Positions 1 to 11,600 are shown, counted from the stretch's first letter. The stretch: 64,000 nt of DNA from Zerene cesonia (GCF_012273895.1 NC_052125.1:2914001-2978000); one strand, 5' to 3'. Translations and numbers: made by a program. Notes: a model not told the origin generated them from the letters alone.

Positions 1-89
1 GGATGATAATGATCCTAAAAACTAAGAATTCGAATTGAGAACCTCCGCCAATTTTACGAAGTATATTAAGAGAACGCATGGCCTTCCAA

Positions 90-3000
90 TTACTTATATC
101 TATAATTTACATCATCAACAAAATCATCATCATCGCTCTCAGATTCATGCTTATAGTGCATTTCCTTGGCAATTTTGACCAAAGAATCATCAAGAACCTC
201 TTCATCAGACGACGCTTCTAGCCCATCAACGTCATAAACGATCCATTTCTTAATTTCAGGGTCCTTTGTTAGCGTCATCCAGTTTTTATGTAAAACTTTT
301 GCCAGTTTCACCAAAATATACTGTCCCTTGTTGGAATGCGAACATTTGTTCTTTTCAACGACCGCGTATAAATCAAAATTAAAACTGTAGTTGGTATCGT
401 GAATGAACCCTTTAAATTTTAATGATCTATCTTCGATTACAAGTTCGTATCTCTCAATACCTATTAACTGTATCTTAATGCTTACTGATGTTTTATTCTG
501 TCGCCAAATCAGTTTTGGCTTTCGAGTTTGATCGATGATTGTCAAATTATTTTCGTTTAATGATGAATTGCCAGGTGTGTCCGTCATGGTATCATCAGAG
601 TCTAAATCGTTTGCCCTCGCTGGAGTCCGTTCGTTAGAACTTTCTACTAGGTCAGTTTTTAAGTTATTAGGGGAAATAGTAGGTAACTCAGGACTCGTAT
701 TTGCCATAGCCTGTATTTGCGGCACAAAAGTAGCCAATAAATCTTTAGGATTAAAGACTTCCCATTTGTCTGATGAATCTGATTCACAATCAGAGTCAAC
801 TAAAGGGACGGAGCGCTTTGGCAAAGGAAGGAACACCTTTGATAGAGAAACTTTTTGGAAGTCCTCACTTTTTACACTACTACCTGTACTTTTAGATAAT
901 TCTGTCCATTCTTCTTTATCATTTACTTCGGATTCTCCTGGTTGCGCAGCTATAACACTATCTAAGTACGTTATTTCTTCCTCAACTTTCTGAGCAAGAT
1001 TGAGGTCTACCATTAATTGGTTGACGATAACATCATCCTCAGTATTTGTATCAATTAAGGCAATAGCGTATTTATTTGCACCCGTTATTTCAGCGGGTTC
1101 TTTGAGGAAATATTTAGCGTACAAATGTTTTGTTCCCTCCTCGGAATAATTGGATAGCCAATTGATGCAGAAATCGGTCCAAGTATTGCCGGGAGATTTG
1201 ATGCCTATTAGACGGCATTCAATGGATTGGAAGGGCAATTGACTAATGAGTTTATTTGTTATAGGATAAACGTCTTTCAAAGCCACTATTTCCCAATCTC
1301 CTTGATCCACAAAGAAACACTTTACTGTGTCTTTTTCGATACCATCAACTCTAGCTCTCTCGTAAGTATCATCTTCCGGAAATTTGGTGATAACAATATC
1401 ACCTACTTGTATATTGTCGAACGGTTCAAGTTCGCCTTCGATATGTTTTTTAATGTCCATTAATAAAAGTTTCATGCACGGTTCGAATTTAGCCAATCGT
1501 ACAAAGAATTGATCTGGACTTATTATAGAAGAAACATACACCCCTGTAACTTCGTCTTTATCTAAATGAGCCCAATCGACGACAACTTTTTTCGTAGATT
1601 TCTTTAATTCAACAACAACTTCCTTCTCCACGATCATTGTATAATCATTCTCGAGGCATAACTCCTTCAGCTTAGTAATATGATCGGGATTGTCTTCCGC
1701 ATGCTTTTCTAGTAATTCGCGTTTTAAGTTGTGCTTAACAACAATTTCATCGAGAGACGATAATTCTTGACATGCTTCTAATGTGTCAACAAATATACAG
1801 TTTCCAATCACACCCACTATATTACTTCTTACATAAATATCCTCTTCAGCATTGACTAAATTTTTGACATGATCTTTTGCTAAATTCGAGAATGTCACAT
1901 CCCTGTCTTTAGGTTGCACATTAGCTAAACGCACTTGTACTACATATGTTTTGATTTCTTTGAATTCTTTTGGTAAATGATACAGATATATATCCCTAGA
2001 CCGTTCATATCTTTCTTCGTCTAATAAATTAATCAGTACATAATTCGGATTCCCTCTTTGGTACGTACTTAAAATTTTAACAACTTGACATCTAGCAAAC
2101 AAATTGTACTTGACCGATACAGCGCAAATATCACCAACTTTGGGTATTCCGTGAAGTTTCCTATTCGACGCTTTTCCATAATACATGCCTAATTTTAACG
2201 AAAGCGTATTGTATGTTTTGGGGAACTTAATTTCTTCACTTTTCTCGATATGGGTTAAAAGTCTGACAGAATATGACGTAGCTGTGTGATAATGAAGAAT
2301 TTTGAAAGTGACTGTACCACGTTTTGGGATCCAATCAGTCGGTTCATCGTACTCTTTCAAAATTTTATGTCGATTCAGACAATCGTAGAAATCGGGACAG
2401 TAGCCTAACGATAGAAGCGCTCCACAAATTGGAACAAGCTTCTTGGCTTTGGATATATCTCGTTTCGCTAAAATCTTGTTGCTCAACTCATCCAAGCAAA
2501 GTGGAACGTTATCTGTGCATCGTTTGATGAAATTTAAAATCTTCGGAAGTTTTTCTGTATCGACATCCTCGAGAAGTATTTTTATCTTTACAGATTTTCG
2601 TTCGGCAGAAAATATCGATGGGTAATTATCATTTAATACGGAAAAACGTTTCCGGAACAGGGAAAATGAATTCGGTAACGAATAATGCACAAGATAATTC
2701 GCGTCTGTTATGTTCAAATGCGATAAACTATCATCAGTGCAAATAAGAATCGGTCCGAGTATCGGAACTTCATAGTCTCTCCAAGCGGCGCCTAAATTGT
2801 ACATTTCACTGACAGTCAAATCATTATGACCGACGAAAATGTATCGACCGAGGTATTTCATTTCCTTTTCTAGAATCGCAACATCGTCGTTATGCCGACA
2901 CACTATAACAAGCTTTTTGGAACTATCCGTGTCATTCAAAAACTCGATAACTGAATTAACTTTTTTATCTCTACCCACAAAACTAACGGACATACTCGCT

Positions 3001-4051
3001 TTTGAATAAAGAACGCATTCGGTGAACGAACCGATGCTGATCACCGAGTCGGGAGCTCTTCTCGCTAACGACTCCATGAAATCGCACCAAACCCTCGAAG
3101 CAACAACGTACTGAACTTTCAACTCTTTATTGGCCCGCGTTTTTTCGACTTCCCTAATTTTGTAGTGGAAGAATTTGACCTCCTGCTTATAAGCCTGATC
3201 CAGACGTTCACAATCGTCAAGCACAAAAGCCCTAAGACGTCGTAAGTCCACACCAAAGTCCCTGTCCTGCAGAATTCTAACTAGAGCAGGCGGAGTACAA
3301 ATTAGCAAATCGCAACGATTCAGGAGTGATGTCGTAATAAACAATTCATCAACGCCAGCGTAGCAAGCCAGCACTTTTTCGTGTAGACCGAGAAGCATTT
3401 TAGCAATTCTCTCAACTACAGTCACGGATTCTGCTGTAGCACAAACAACTATACATATGGGACCGGAACTATCCATTTCTGGAGTACCATCACTGACCAA
3501 ACGGCATACGCAAGGCAAATAACCCATAGTCTTTCCACTATCCTTAGGGCTAATCATGAAAATGCTGTGGCCCCTTAAAATTGTTTGCCAGGAAATAGAT
3601 TGCAAATCCATCGGCAGTTTCACGGACATATTCTTTAGGACAATGTGTATGTGTTGATTGAACGGTATATCTCGCATAGCATAAACTGGTTTTATAACTT
3701 TATTAAATTTTGAATGAACCATTACAACGGGTGTGACTAATTTTTCAACAAAATTACACATGTATGAACCTATGTTTTCCACTCCGTTATCGAAATCTAA
3801 ATTGTTTGTATCATCTTCTACTTCCTTAACCAGTTTCTTTTTATCATTTTTCGGATATGCAATGTTTATTTTTTCTATAATGTCATTGACTTCATCATCG
3901 GATAATGTACCTTTGCTGGCGGTGTCGTCATTTGATGCAGGTTTGCTTGATAGCTTCTTATAAATTTGCAGCTTTCTTTGTAATGCTGATGTGGGTGCTT
4001 GTTTCTTTTCTATATTCTTTTCTTCTTTCTCTTCTTTATTTGAAACTAAGT
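90..4051 (-). CDS. TDRD12: TDRD12 exon 4 (helicase, zinc finger, two Tudors, CS domain, stop)
   Basis: A 3962-nt terminal exon with acceptor ctattccag and stop TAA at 92-90. It carries most of the protein: helicase core, CCCH finger, two Tudor regions and CS domain. Helicase motif VI region reads HYSLPNSFSLFRKRFSVL rather than the HRxGRxGR consensus. No AATAAA is visible in the 89 bp left of the stop, so the 3' UTR runs off the window. Confidence 0.9.
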
Positions 4052-6044
4052 CTGGAATAGTAGAATACAAATATATAATATAACAATTTATTATGTAATT
4101 TGTGAACTACTACTAAATAGCCTTGTTAATATTTATTTAATGAATTGTATAAATGTGTACTAAAATGCCCTGGATTTATTTATAACAAAAGTTTTTTTTT
4201 TTCACCATTTAATATTTTTTACTTATTTAGTGAGCAGGTATATCAAAGAAATATGTATTATTTACCTTGATTAAGTTTGTCTTTATGCATCATCTTGTTT
4301 GTTAAATTTTTTCTACTTGACGAAATTTCTTCAATAGATTTCTTTGTGTCTTCTAAATTAGTTGCTAGTCTTCCATTTTCAGCTGAAGTTGCATTTGTAT
4401 TTTGATCAGCTAAAGCCATATTTCCCGTATCATTTTTGCTTGTTGTTTTACGCGAGAGTTTTTTCAGTAAATGGAACTTTTTTTGCAATGCTGTCATTGG
4501 CACTTGGTTGTCAATTTCTTTGGAAACATCTGTAAAGTTAAAATTACAAATCACAGTAATTCCATATGAGTAATATATCTCATTTTTATTATTTATTTAG
4601 AGAAACAATTAAACTATCAGAAAAGCTACATACTAACTAAATATCACTTAATACCTTGCTTTATCTTTTGTTTTTCTAGTACAACATCCACTTCATCTTT
4701 CTTAAAATTATTCTTATCGCTACAGAACGAAACATCTGAACCAGAACTCTTAGAACTCGAAAGTCTATCAAAATAATTCTTAATAACATTATAAGGAGGC
4801 TTGTCATGGGAGTCATTAATTTTTAATCTGCGACAAGCTCTACCCATAGACTCTTCTTCATTGTCTACATCCTCTATGGATTTTGTTTTATTCTTCATGA
4901 GACTGAGAAGTTTTTGGTACTTATTATTGCTTAGTGCAGACAAGCCATCCTCAACTTCAAAAAAGTCATCATGATATGACGAGAAACTTGTTTTTCGACA
5001 TGGTATATCCTGTCCCTTTTTGAAATAGTGTGAGTCTATGAATGAATAAATATTCCCAATTTGAGTTTGGTTTAGTTTTAATTGTGTTTTTCCAGCCATA
5101 AGTTGCTTGTGGAATTCACAATCATTTAGTTCGGCAAAACCTGTTGTTATTAACCATTCGGATAACTTTTTCAATTCACCATCATGAGTTTTGATGACTA
5201 CTTCTCCATATTTATGAATGTTATCCTTAAAAATAGAGCTCCTGCAAGAAAGAGTTTTAATAATACAGATTTTTCATTATTCAAAGTAAAAATGTATAAA
5301 TATAAATGAAGTTTAAATTCTTATTTACAATGTATTGGATGAGATTATTCTACACCATGAAAAAGCTTAATTTTTAGTTTTATAGCATTGAAATGCTTTA
5401 TAAATGAGAAATTTTGAAAGAATAGAAAAAAATTGATCATGATCAGGATCACGGGTGGCCGAGAGGCTAGGCGTTGCTACGGTTAGGCAAGAAACGCAGG
5501 TTCGTATCCTGCCTCGTGATCAAATTTTTTCTATTCTTTCAAAATTTCTCATGAAAACGCTTCCTATATCACTTTTGTGTATAACAGGATGTATGTTATT
5601 GTCACACACGAGAATGAGAAATAAAAAAAAACACTTAAAAATATTTTCAGGGCAGACATTCTTCCAAGCTTTATGATCGATGTAACAAAAGGTACTTGTG
5701 TAGAAGATGATAAATTTGTTTTATGTAAATGTAATTTATTAAAAACTTGAATTTATTACAATAAATCCATACCTTCTATCGATGTATGTTGGGCTAAACC
5801 ACGTCTCTCTAGCGCTCAGAAAAAACTCCTGCATCAAATTGGCAGTCGCCGGCGCCCATTCACGGCACGATATATCGACCAGCTCATTTCTTTCTAAATC
5901 AATGGTAATTTCATGTGCCAAGAGGCCATATATACCAATTTGCTCCAGTGCTTTCTTATCATCTACTGTATCCACAACCTCGACCCATATAAAGTAGGGA
6001 TTAAGGTAGTGTATAATGTCAATTTGGTAAATATCTGATGGCAT
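90..6044 (-). CDS. TDRD12: TDRD12/Yb-type Tudor-domain RNA helicase, complete, 4 exons
   Basis: Spliced CDS is 6044-5773, 5241-4655, 4529-4266, 4051-90 (minus strand). The pieces sum to 5085 nt with a clean reading frame, giving 1694 aa. Domain order seen: N-terminal Tudor (about residues 1-130); low-complexity linker; DEAD-like helicase with Walker A SPKDSGKT (about 542-549) and DDCE in place of DEAD (about 653-656); a CCCH-type zinc finger C-x8-C-x5-C-x3-H (about 916-935); two more Tudor regions (about 950-1100 and 1213-1330); a C-terminal CS/p23-like domain (about 1552-1650); an acidic tail. Tudor-helicase-Tudor-CS is the TDRD12 arrangement (Drosophila BoYb/SoYb/Yb relatives). Family role: perinuclear nuage/Yb-body scaffold in piRNA biogenesis. 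The changed motifs II and VI suggest weak or absent ATPase (inference). The start is the first ATG, followed directly by Tudor sequence. Confidence 0.9.
4266..4529 (-). CDS. TDRD12: TDRD12 exon 3 (symmetric 1-1 exon, paralogous to the start of exon 4)
   Basis: Acceptor aactttacag, donor gtaaat. The exon is 264 nt (88 codons), phase 1 at both ends, so it can be skipped or duplicated without a frameshift. It encodes DVSKE..., then PMTALQKKFHLLKKLSRK, which aligns with the start of exon 4 (DLVSNKE..., then PTSALQRKLQIYKKLSSK). No recognised domain; basic, probably disordered or helical. Confidence 0.85.
4655..5241 (-). CDS. TDRD12: TDRD12 exon 2
   Basis: Acceptor ttcttgcag just before 5241, donor gtattaagt after 4655. 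It finishes the first Tudor domain (SSIFKDNIHKYGEVVIKTHD, then an LSEWL segment) and continues into a charged, Ser-rich linker. The true exon starts at the acceptor, 67 nt upstream of the first start-like codon (TTG) in this frame. Confidence 0.87.
5369..5552 (+). repeat. tRNA-like cloverleaf inside an inverted repeat, copy 1 (left arm intact)
   Basis: The core 5449-5520 is 72 nt and folds as a full cloverleaf: acceptor TCACGGG/CTCGTGA (one G-U), D-stem GCC/GGC, anticodon stem TTGCT/GGCAA (one U-G), 7-nt loop ACGGTTA, 5-nt variable loop, T-stem GCAGG/CCTGC. An A-box-like TGGCCGAGAGG and a B-box-like GGTTCGTATCC are present, and TTTTTT follows 4 nt after the core. Position 33 is C, not the usual U, so it is doubtful as a translating tRNA. 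The left arm (5369-5448) is the reverse complement of the arm 3' of copy 3. It lies in TDRD12 intron 1, antisense to the gene. Confidence 0.75.
5773..6044 (-). CDS. TDRD12: TDRD12 exon 1 (start codon, first Tudor)
   Basis: ATG at 6044-6042; donor gtatgg follows position 5773; ends in phase 2. It encodes MPSDIYQIDIIHYLNPYF and the first strands of the N-terminal Tudor domain. Joining to exon 2 makes an AGG (Arg) codon and keeps the frame. Confidence 0.88.
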
Positions 6045-6196
6045 TGCTGTAATTTGTTTTCAACATAAAATATAGTAATAAAGGACATCCGAGGGATATT
6101 AGCCAAACGGTTCAGGTATAAAACTTAATTCCAACTCCGATTATAAATTATGTAGTGTGTGCAACTTTAAATAAAGCGGTTGCCGGCTAGTTCAGA

Positions 6197-6918
6197 CTTC
6201 ACAGCAGTGTTAGCAACCTGAAGTGGGCCGACTATCGTACCCCGGGGCGTAAAATTATCGTACATGGAACAAAATTATCGTACTTTTTAGAATAATGTCT
6301 ATTACAGATAAATAAATCATATAAATTGTAATATTTATATGCATGCAAGTACTCTATAGTTTATCTTTTTTAAACCACCGCTGTCAAATCAACAGAACAC
6401 TGAAATCCAAATGTTTTACACGTGGCACAGACCCTGAACTGATTCCCTTTCCACTTTAAGTTCAATAAATGCGCCAAAAGTAAAATTCACTCAGACAAAA
6501 TTTCACTGTTCTCATGCAAGTTGGATACATAATCGAAATATCGAACTTATATTCTTTTGTTCGCATTGGTAGATGCTATACTAACCAATAAGAAAGCGTG
6601 TACAGCAGGCGCTGGATAAAGTTACAGTATCGGCAGTGGTGAAACTGAGCATAGGGAATCGTAAGAACCAATAGGAATAGAGAACTTGTATTTCCCGGTA
6701 TTTTCCCAAGACTTAATTGGACGAAATAAAATCATGCTACTTCGATTTAGACTATCAGCGCATGAGTGAAATAATATAAATTCTCAAATTATGCATCATG
6801 ATAGAAATTATCGTACAATCTGCGTACGATAATAGTATGCTATCGTACATCGTACGTAGGCACAAAATTATCGTATGTGTACGATAATTATCGTACGGTT
6901 CCGAACACTGCTTCACAG
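6197..6918. mobile_element. hAT-type MITE, 706 bp, with 8-bp target duplication
   Basis: The element 6205-6910 begins CAGTGTTAGCAACC and ends GGTTCCGAACACTG, imperfect terminal inverted repeats. It is flanked by the identical 8-mer cttcacag at 6197-6204 and 6911-6918, the target-site length of hAT transposases. No coding capacity, so non-autonomous. The motif AATTATCGTAC recurs, direct or inverted, near both ends. It lies 161 bp upstream of the TDRD12 start codon. Confidence 0.85.
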
Positions 6919-7440
6919 CCAGTTATTTGATTGTCAATAAAACTTTGACATTGACACGAACATTAGTTTTTTTTATGTTTAACCGACTTCCAAGAACGAA
7001 AAGTAGAAGGTTTGTCTGTATGAATATATTTTTTGGCTATGTTACATCCTTAGGGTATACATAAGCCTCAGAGTTATTAAGGAAAAGCAAACTAAGTCGC
7101 AGCATAGGTAGTTAAATCTTAGAAGTAAATTTGAACTTATATAACCGCTACCCACTCATCTATTTGAAGTCGCTGCCTACCAAATCGAAGTAGATAACAA
7201 TAACTTACTACCTCCTTACTATACACTATAGCAAGTCGTAACTTACTTCATACGTATCTGCTCCTTTACTATGTATATTGTAAAAAGGAAAATCCTCCGC
7301 CCTCACCCGATTCGTCCGTCTGTATATATGTCTGCGCAGCATATATGCTAATCTACGATCTGTCTGTCGTTTTTTTATTCTATTTTATGAATAGAAGGGA
7401 ACAATGAAATAAGAATGTAGGTAGTTAAAAGTTAGATAAA
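6919..7440. other. Intergenic, no gene seen
   Basis: AT-rich DNA between the hAT MITE and the small minus-strand ORF. Near 6981 an AACCGACTTCCAAGAACG stretch resembles the edge of a widespread lepidopteran repeat also hinted at near 11370. Nothing else recognisable. Confidence 0.4.
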
Positions 7441-7450
7441 TGATGAGGGC

Positions 7451-7675
7451 TCAAAAGCCCACGTCCAAAACTTCTGTATATAGATTAATTAAAGCCTTTT
7501 CAGTACTTGACGCTGACATTGACATATTGTCAATGAATTCGTGGCGTAGAAGTTTTATTTCCATGGTTTGTTGATGTAAAGTGTCGACTAATATCCGTGC
7601 ATAGTTTTCATAAAATTTACAATAAGGTAAGATTATAGAAACTGCGGAATCATACTGTATAACAACAATCTTCAT
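7451..7675 (-). CDS. Small unrecognised ORF (74 aa), possible gene or terminal exon
   Basis: ATG at 7675, TGA at 7453-7451. The product is 74 aa, hydrophobic then helical and charged (MKIVVIQYDS..., ending TEVLDVGF); I recognise no family. In favour: composition looks protein-like, it matches none of the repeats here, an AATAAA lies about 72 bp past the stop on the minus strand (complement of 7374-7379), and a tttcag acceptor-like site sits 6 nt before the ATG with an in-frame stop further upstream. Against: very short, no homology known to me. It could be a 3' terminal exon. Confidence 0.4.
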   Translation of the reverse strand: MKIVVIQYDSAVSIILPYCKFYENYARILVDTLHQQTMEIKLLRHEFIDNMSMSASSTEKALINLYTEVLDVGF

Positions 7676-8473
7676 AAAAAGCTGAAATTCGTATCAATAT
7701 ATAAATTTTTCGGCTCATATATCAATAATCAATATTGCATCGCCTAAACCGACTCCAATTAGAAAAAAACAACATGATATAAAATTTATTTATAAGATGT
7801 ATGATTATGTTATTTTATCTAATGTGTTGAAATATAATTTGAAACAAACTGTACACTTTAAATTCTATTAAGACAATTCTTATCAAATAAGTATGTACTT
7901 AGAGAACATACTTTTTTTTTATCAAATCTCTTGTAATTTGTTGTAGTTCAATATTATTTGGTAGTTGAATAACATTTTCAAATAACTGCTTCAGAGTTAT
8001 CCTTTATGGCATGATACAATAGCGTAAGTAACCACCAATTATTCTTATGGCATTTCCTGTGGTCAATGATCATTTTATTTGCTGCTTACTTTGATTAATT
8101 TTAGGACCTTAAAGTTTATTTAAAAGAGTAGTAATAAACTCAATGCAACTTACAATAATAATACCTAATGTTTTTGATAAAAAAACACATGGATTATCAT
8201 TTTTTTTATTTTTATACGGACACAATTGAATTGAGCATATCATGGCAAGATCAAATTATTTGTTTGTATATCATAGCAGATTTCACCACAGTCACAATAT
8301 CTTTGTTCCAATAAATTTGCCATATACTGATAAGCAATAAGTTTGTAATAAGACAATTTAACAAATAAAGTTATCTATGTATACAGATATATATATTTAG
8401 GCATGAAGTGCAGTTTTGTTGTAAGTTATACATATGTAAAATAATGTATGAATTATCTGTTGCAGCATTAACA
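7676..8473. other. Intergenic / Dym 5' flank
   Basis: AT-rich, no repeat family recognised. A ctgttgcag ending at 8466, just before the Dym ATG, could be the acceptor of a 5' UTR intron; the upstream UTR exon was not identified. Confidence 0.35.
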
Positions 8474-8613
8474 ATGGGTATATCAGTGAGTCGATATTCT
8501 GATATATCTAACAATGAGGTGGTCACCAGGTTTTGTTCTACAGAAGCTATTTGTCCAAATGATCCATTTTGGAATCAACTTTTGGCATTCAATATACAGT
8601 TGCCGACTAATGC
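8474..8613 (+). CDS. Dym: Dym exon 1 (start, myristoylation motif)
   Basis: ATG at 8474 within acaATGGG. It encodes MGISVSRYSD to the conserved NDPFWNQLLAF; donor gtaagt at 8614; phase 2 out. Two earlier in-frame ATGs exist (8408, 8450), but this start restores the family's MG N-terminus. Confidence 0.93.
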
Positions 8614-11600
8614 GTAAGTATTATAGAAGCTTATGAAGTCAAATATCTTATTTGTCCTTAAAATCTTGTGTTCTTACTAGTTGAACTGAAAACTTCTTTA
8701 TTACTTTATTTCATATGTATTCTCCTATGACCAAATTTAAATTTACAAATATTTTCACTCTAGTCTAAGTATGTAAATGAAGTAGATGATAAAAAAAGGT
8801 GTGTGTGTGATTCACACATGATAGAAGTGAAACTTCAGTCGACAAAAGAATGAGATGAATATATATAAAATAGTATGTATATTTCTGTCTCATTCTTTGC
8901 CAGCTTCATTCTACACATTTTTGTATTTGTGTCTCTTACCTGTCGTTTTTCCATTGCATCAGGTTTGAAATCACAACGATTCTAAAGAAGTTTCACTTCA
9001 ATAATGATTAATACTACCAAAAAATATTCCCAAAAAAAACTTCTAAAGATTAAATTTAAATTGTAGTTTTAGAGGATTGAAATGGGATTTTTTTTCAGAA
9101 GTGGGTACAAATCCCACCTCTGGGTCAAAATGGTTTCTATTCTTAAAAAAATTTCATCCAAAGATTACTTAAAACACTTACAACCGATTCTGAATATTAA
9201 AAATAAGCTCTATATACGAACTACCAACGACTTGAAAGCATAAATTCTCACATAATGATGTAATACTTCAGAGACGAACAGCTGATATTCGATTCAAGCA
9301 CAGAGGCGTTGCTACAGAAGTTCCTGCAGAACAATCCACAGACAGGCAACTTGGGTTCCTTAGTGCAAGTGTTCATCACGAGAGCTACTGAGTTACTCGC
9401 CGCACCAAATACTGATAAGTAAGTAGTACGTCTAGAAATTAAATCCTTTTCATGGATTCTTCATTATATTAATTTCTACACTTTATAAATAAAAAGAAAT
9501 ATATCAAGACTTGTGAGGACTACAAATAGATGGAGGTTGTTAACAAAAAATAATCAAAAAAAGATTTTTATAAAATCTATTAATATGTTACCATATTATA
9601 TTTTTTTCAAAAATCAACCCAAATGAACTGAAATCATCATCGAAAAATTCGAATATTACGATGTTTTTTTTTTGTAACTTTTACCGCGTATTTTGACCAG
9701 TTATATACTGCTTATTTAAATATCAACTATAGTACCTTGCAATAAGAACTTAAAATGCATGTGTATGCAATTAATTATAAATTATTCCCTATCTCCTTAC
9801 AGTGTTATGTTAGCGTGGCAAAGTTACAACGCAATATTCTTCATCAGAGCGGTAACTAAATATCTAGTGGAGATGGTTCCGGAATATGAATTGTGTAAAC
9901 ATTTGGACGTACAGGCAAAGGTTGTAACGGTAAGTTTAACTTTTAGCTTTCGTTTTTTTTGTATGTTATAACATACTAGCTGCGTCTCGCGGTTTCACCC
10001 GCGTACGTCCGTATCCCGTAAGAATATCGGGATAAAAAGTTGCCTATATGTTATTCAGTGGCGTAGCTAGAGGGACAAGGGCCCTGGTGCATAGGGAAAA
10101 GAATCAGGCTCTCCTCCCCTCTTTCCGCCTTCCTACCCTGTTTCAAAACTGAGGTTAGAGCTGTGGTGCTGAGGTGCCCCTGAGCTCCGGGGCCCTGGTG
10201 CACTGCACCACCTGGCCCTATGATAGCTACGCCACTGATGTTATTCCAGTTGTCCATCTATCTACGTACCAAATTTCATTGCAATCGGTTCAGTAATTTT
10301 TGCGTGAAAGAGTAACAAACACACACATCCTTACGAACTTTCGCATTTATAATATTAGTAGGATTAGTAGGATTGTAGTATTATCACAGCAAATCATACA
10401 GTAATAGAACCCTTTGATCTCATACTGAAAGCTGAAAACGTCTATATATTTAAGTGGTCATCAAAACTCAATAATATCCAATTATATAGTAACTAGCGGT
10501 CCGCCTCGGCTTCGCTCGTGGTACATATATTATAGCCTATAGCCTATAGCCTTCGACAATTTATGGGCTATCTCATCATCATCAGCCCATATATGTTCCC
10601 ACTGCTGGGACACAGGCCTCCTATGAGGGTTCAGGCCATAATCCACCACACTGGCCAATTGCGGGTTGGCAGATGTCACATGTCGTCGAACTTTTTTGAT
10701 TCTTGGACATGCCGGTTTCCTCACTATGTTCTCCTTCACCGTTTTAAGCAGCGGTGATGTGATCTACAAGCACAGATAAATTGAAAAATCAATTTAATTC
10801 CTGCGCGCTCGGCTGGTCTCGAACCCCGATTTATCGATTTTGAAGTCCGAGTTATTATCCACTACGCCACCACTGCTTATGGGTATCTAACACTGAAATA
10901 ATTTTTCTAATCGGACCGGCACTTCTTGAGATTAGCGCGTTCAAACAAACAAACTCTTCAGCTTTATAATATTAGTATACATAAACTATTCATATATATA
11001 GTAATAATAATAAAATTATATTGTAAAGTTCAGACTAATGTATGTAAACTAGTTATTCAATCCAGACTATAATCTATCTCTGGACCATTTCATACAGATA
11101 TTATAAGATGTTTTCGCTTGAAAGAGTAAGAAACATCCATACCAAACAAACATACATACGTATTGGTTTAGGTAATATATATGTATATATGTATATTTTT
11201 TTTCATAGGCTCCACAACAGGATCCAAACCTAGAACCTGGTACATTGGAGCCCACCAAAATAGTTACTGGTGAGAGCCGAGTCGAAATGCTGATAGACGC
11301 GCTGATTAGTCTTATCATCGACGTACCGATTACGTGAGTATAAAAATTGGATGAATCGTGATATTTTTCAAACCAACTTCAAAAAGAGGAGGAGTCAATT
11401 TGACTGTATTCTTTGTGGATTCATTCTCGATATCAATTTCGATGAATCTTTCTCCATTTGAAAGCTGACGCCTGCGTGATGAAGATACAGACAGACAGAC
11501 AGACATACTTTCTTAAACTCAAACATTTATTTGTTTAATTAGACTTCATAGTAGAACTTTTGAACCGTCATTATATCAGTTTTACCAGTTCGGAAAGCAA

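Noticed and set aside
535..993. 152-codon plus-strand ORF
   Set aside because: Antisense shadow of the TDRD12 coding exon.
5449..5520. Calling the cloverleaf a functional tRNA-Thr gene (loop triplet GGT)
   Set aside because: C33 instead of U33, the repeated occurrence in inverted-repeat arms and a mutated B-box point to an element rather than a tRNA gene.
10051..10257. 68-codon Gly/Pro-rich ORF
   Set aside because: Falls inside the nested hAT MITE; no domain.
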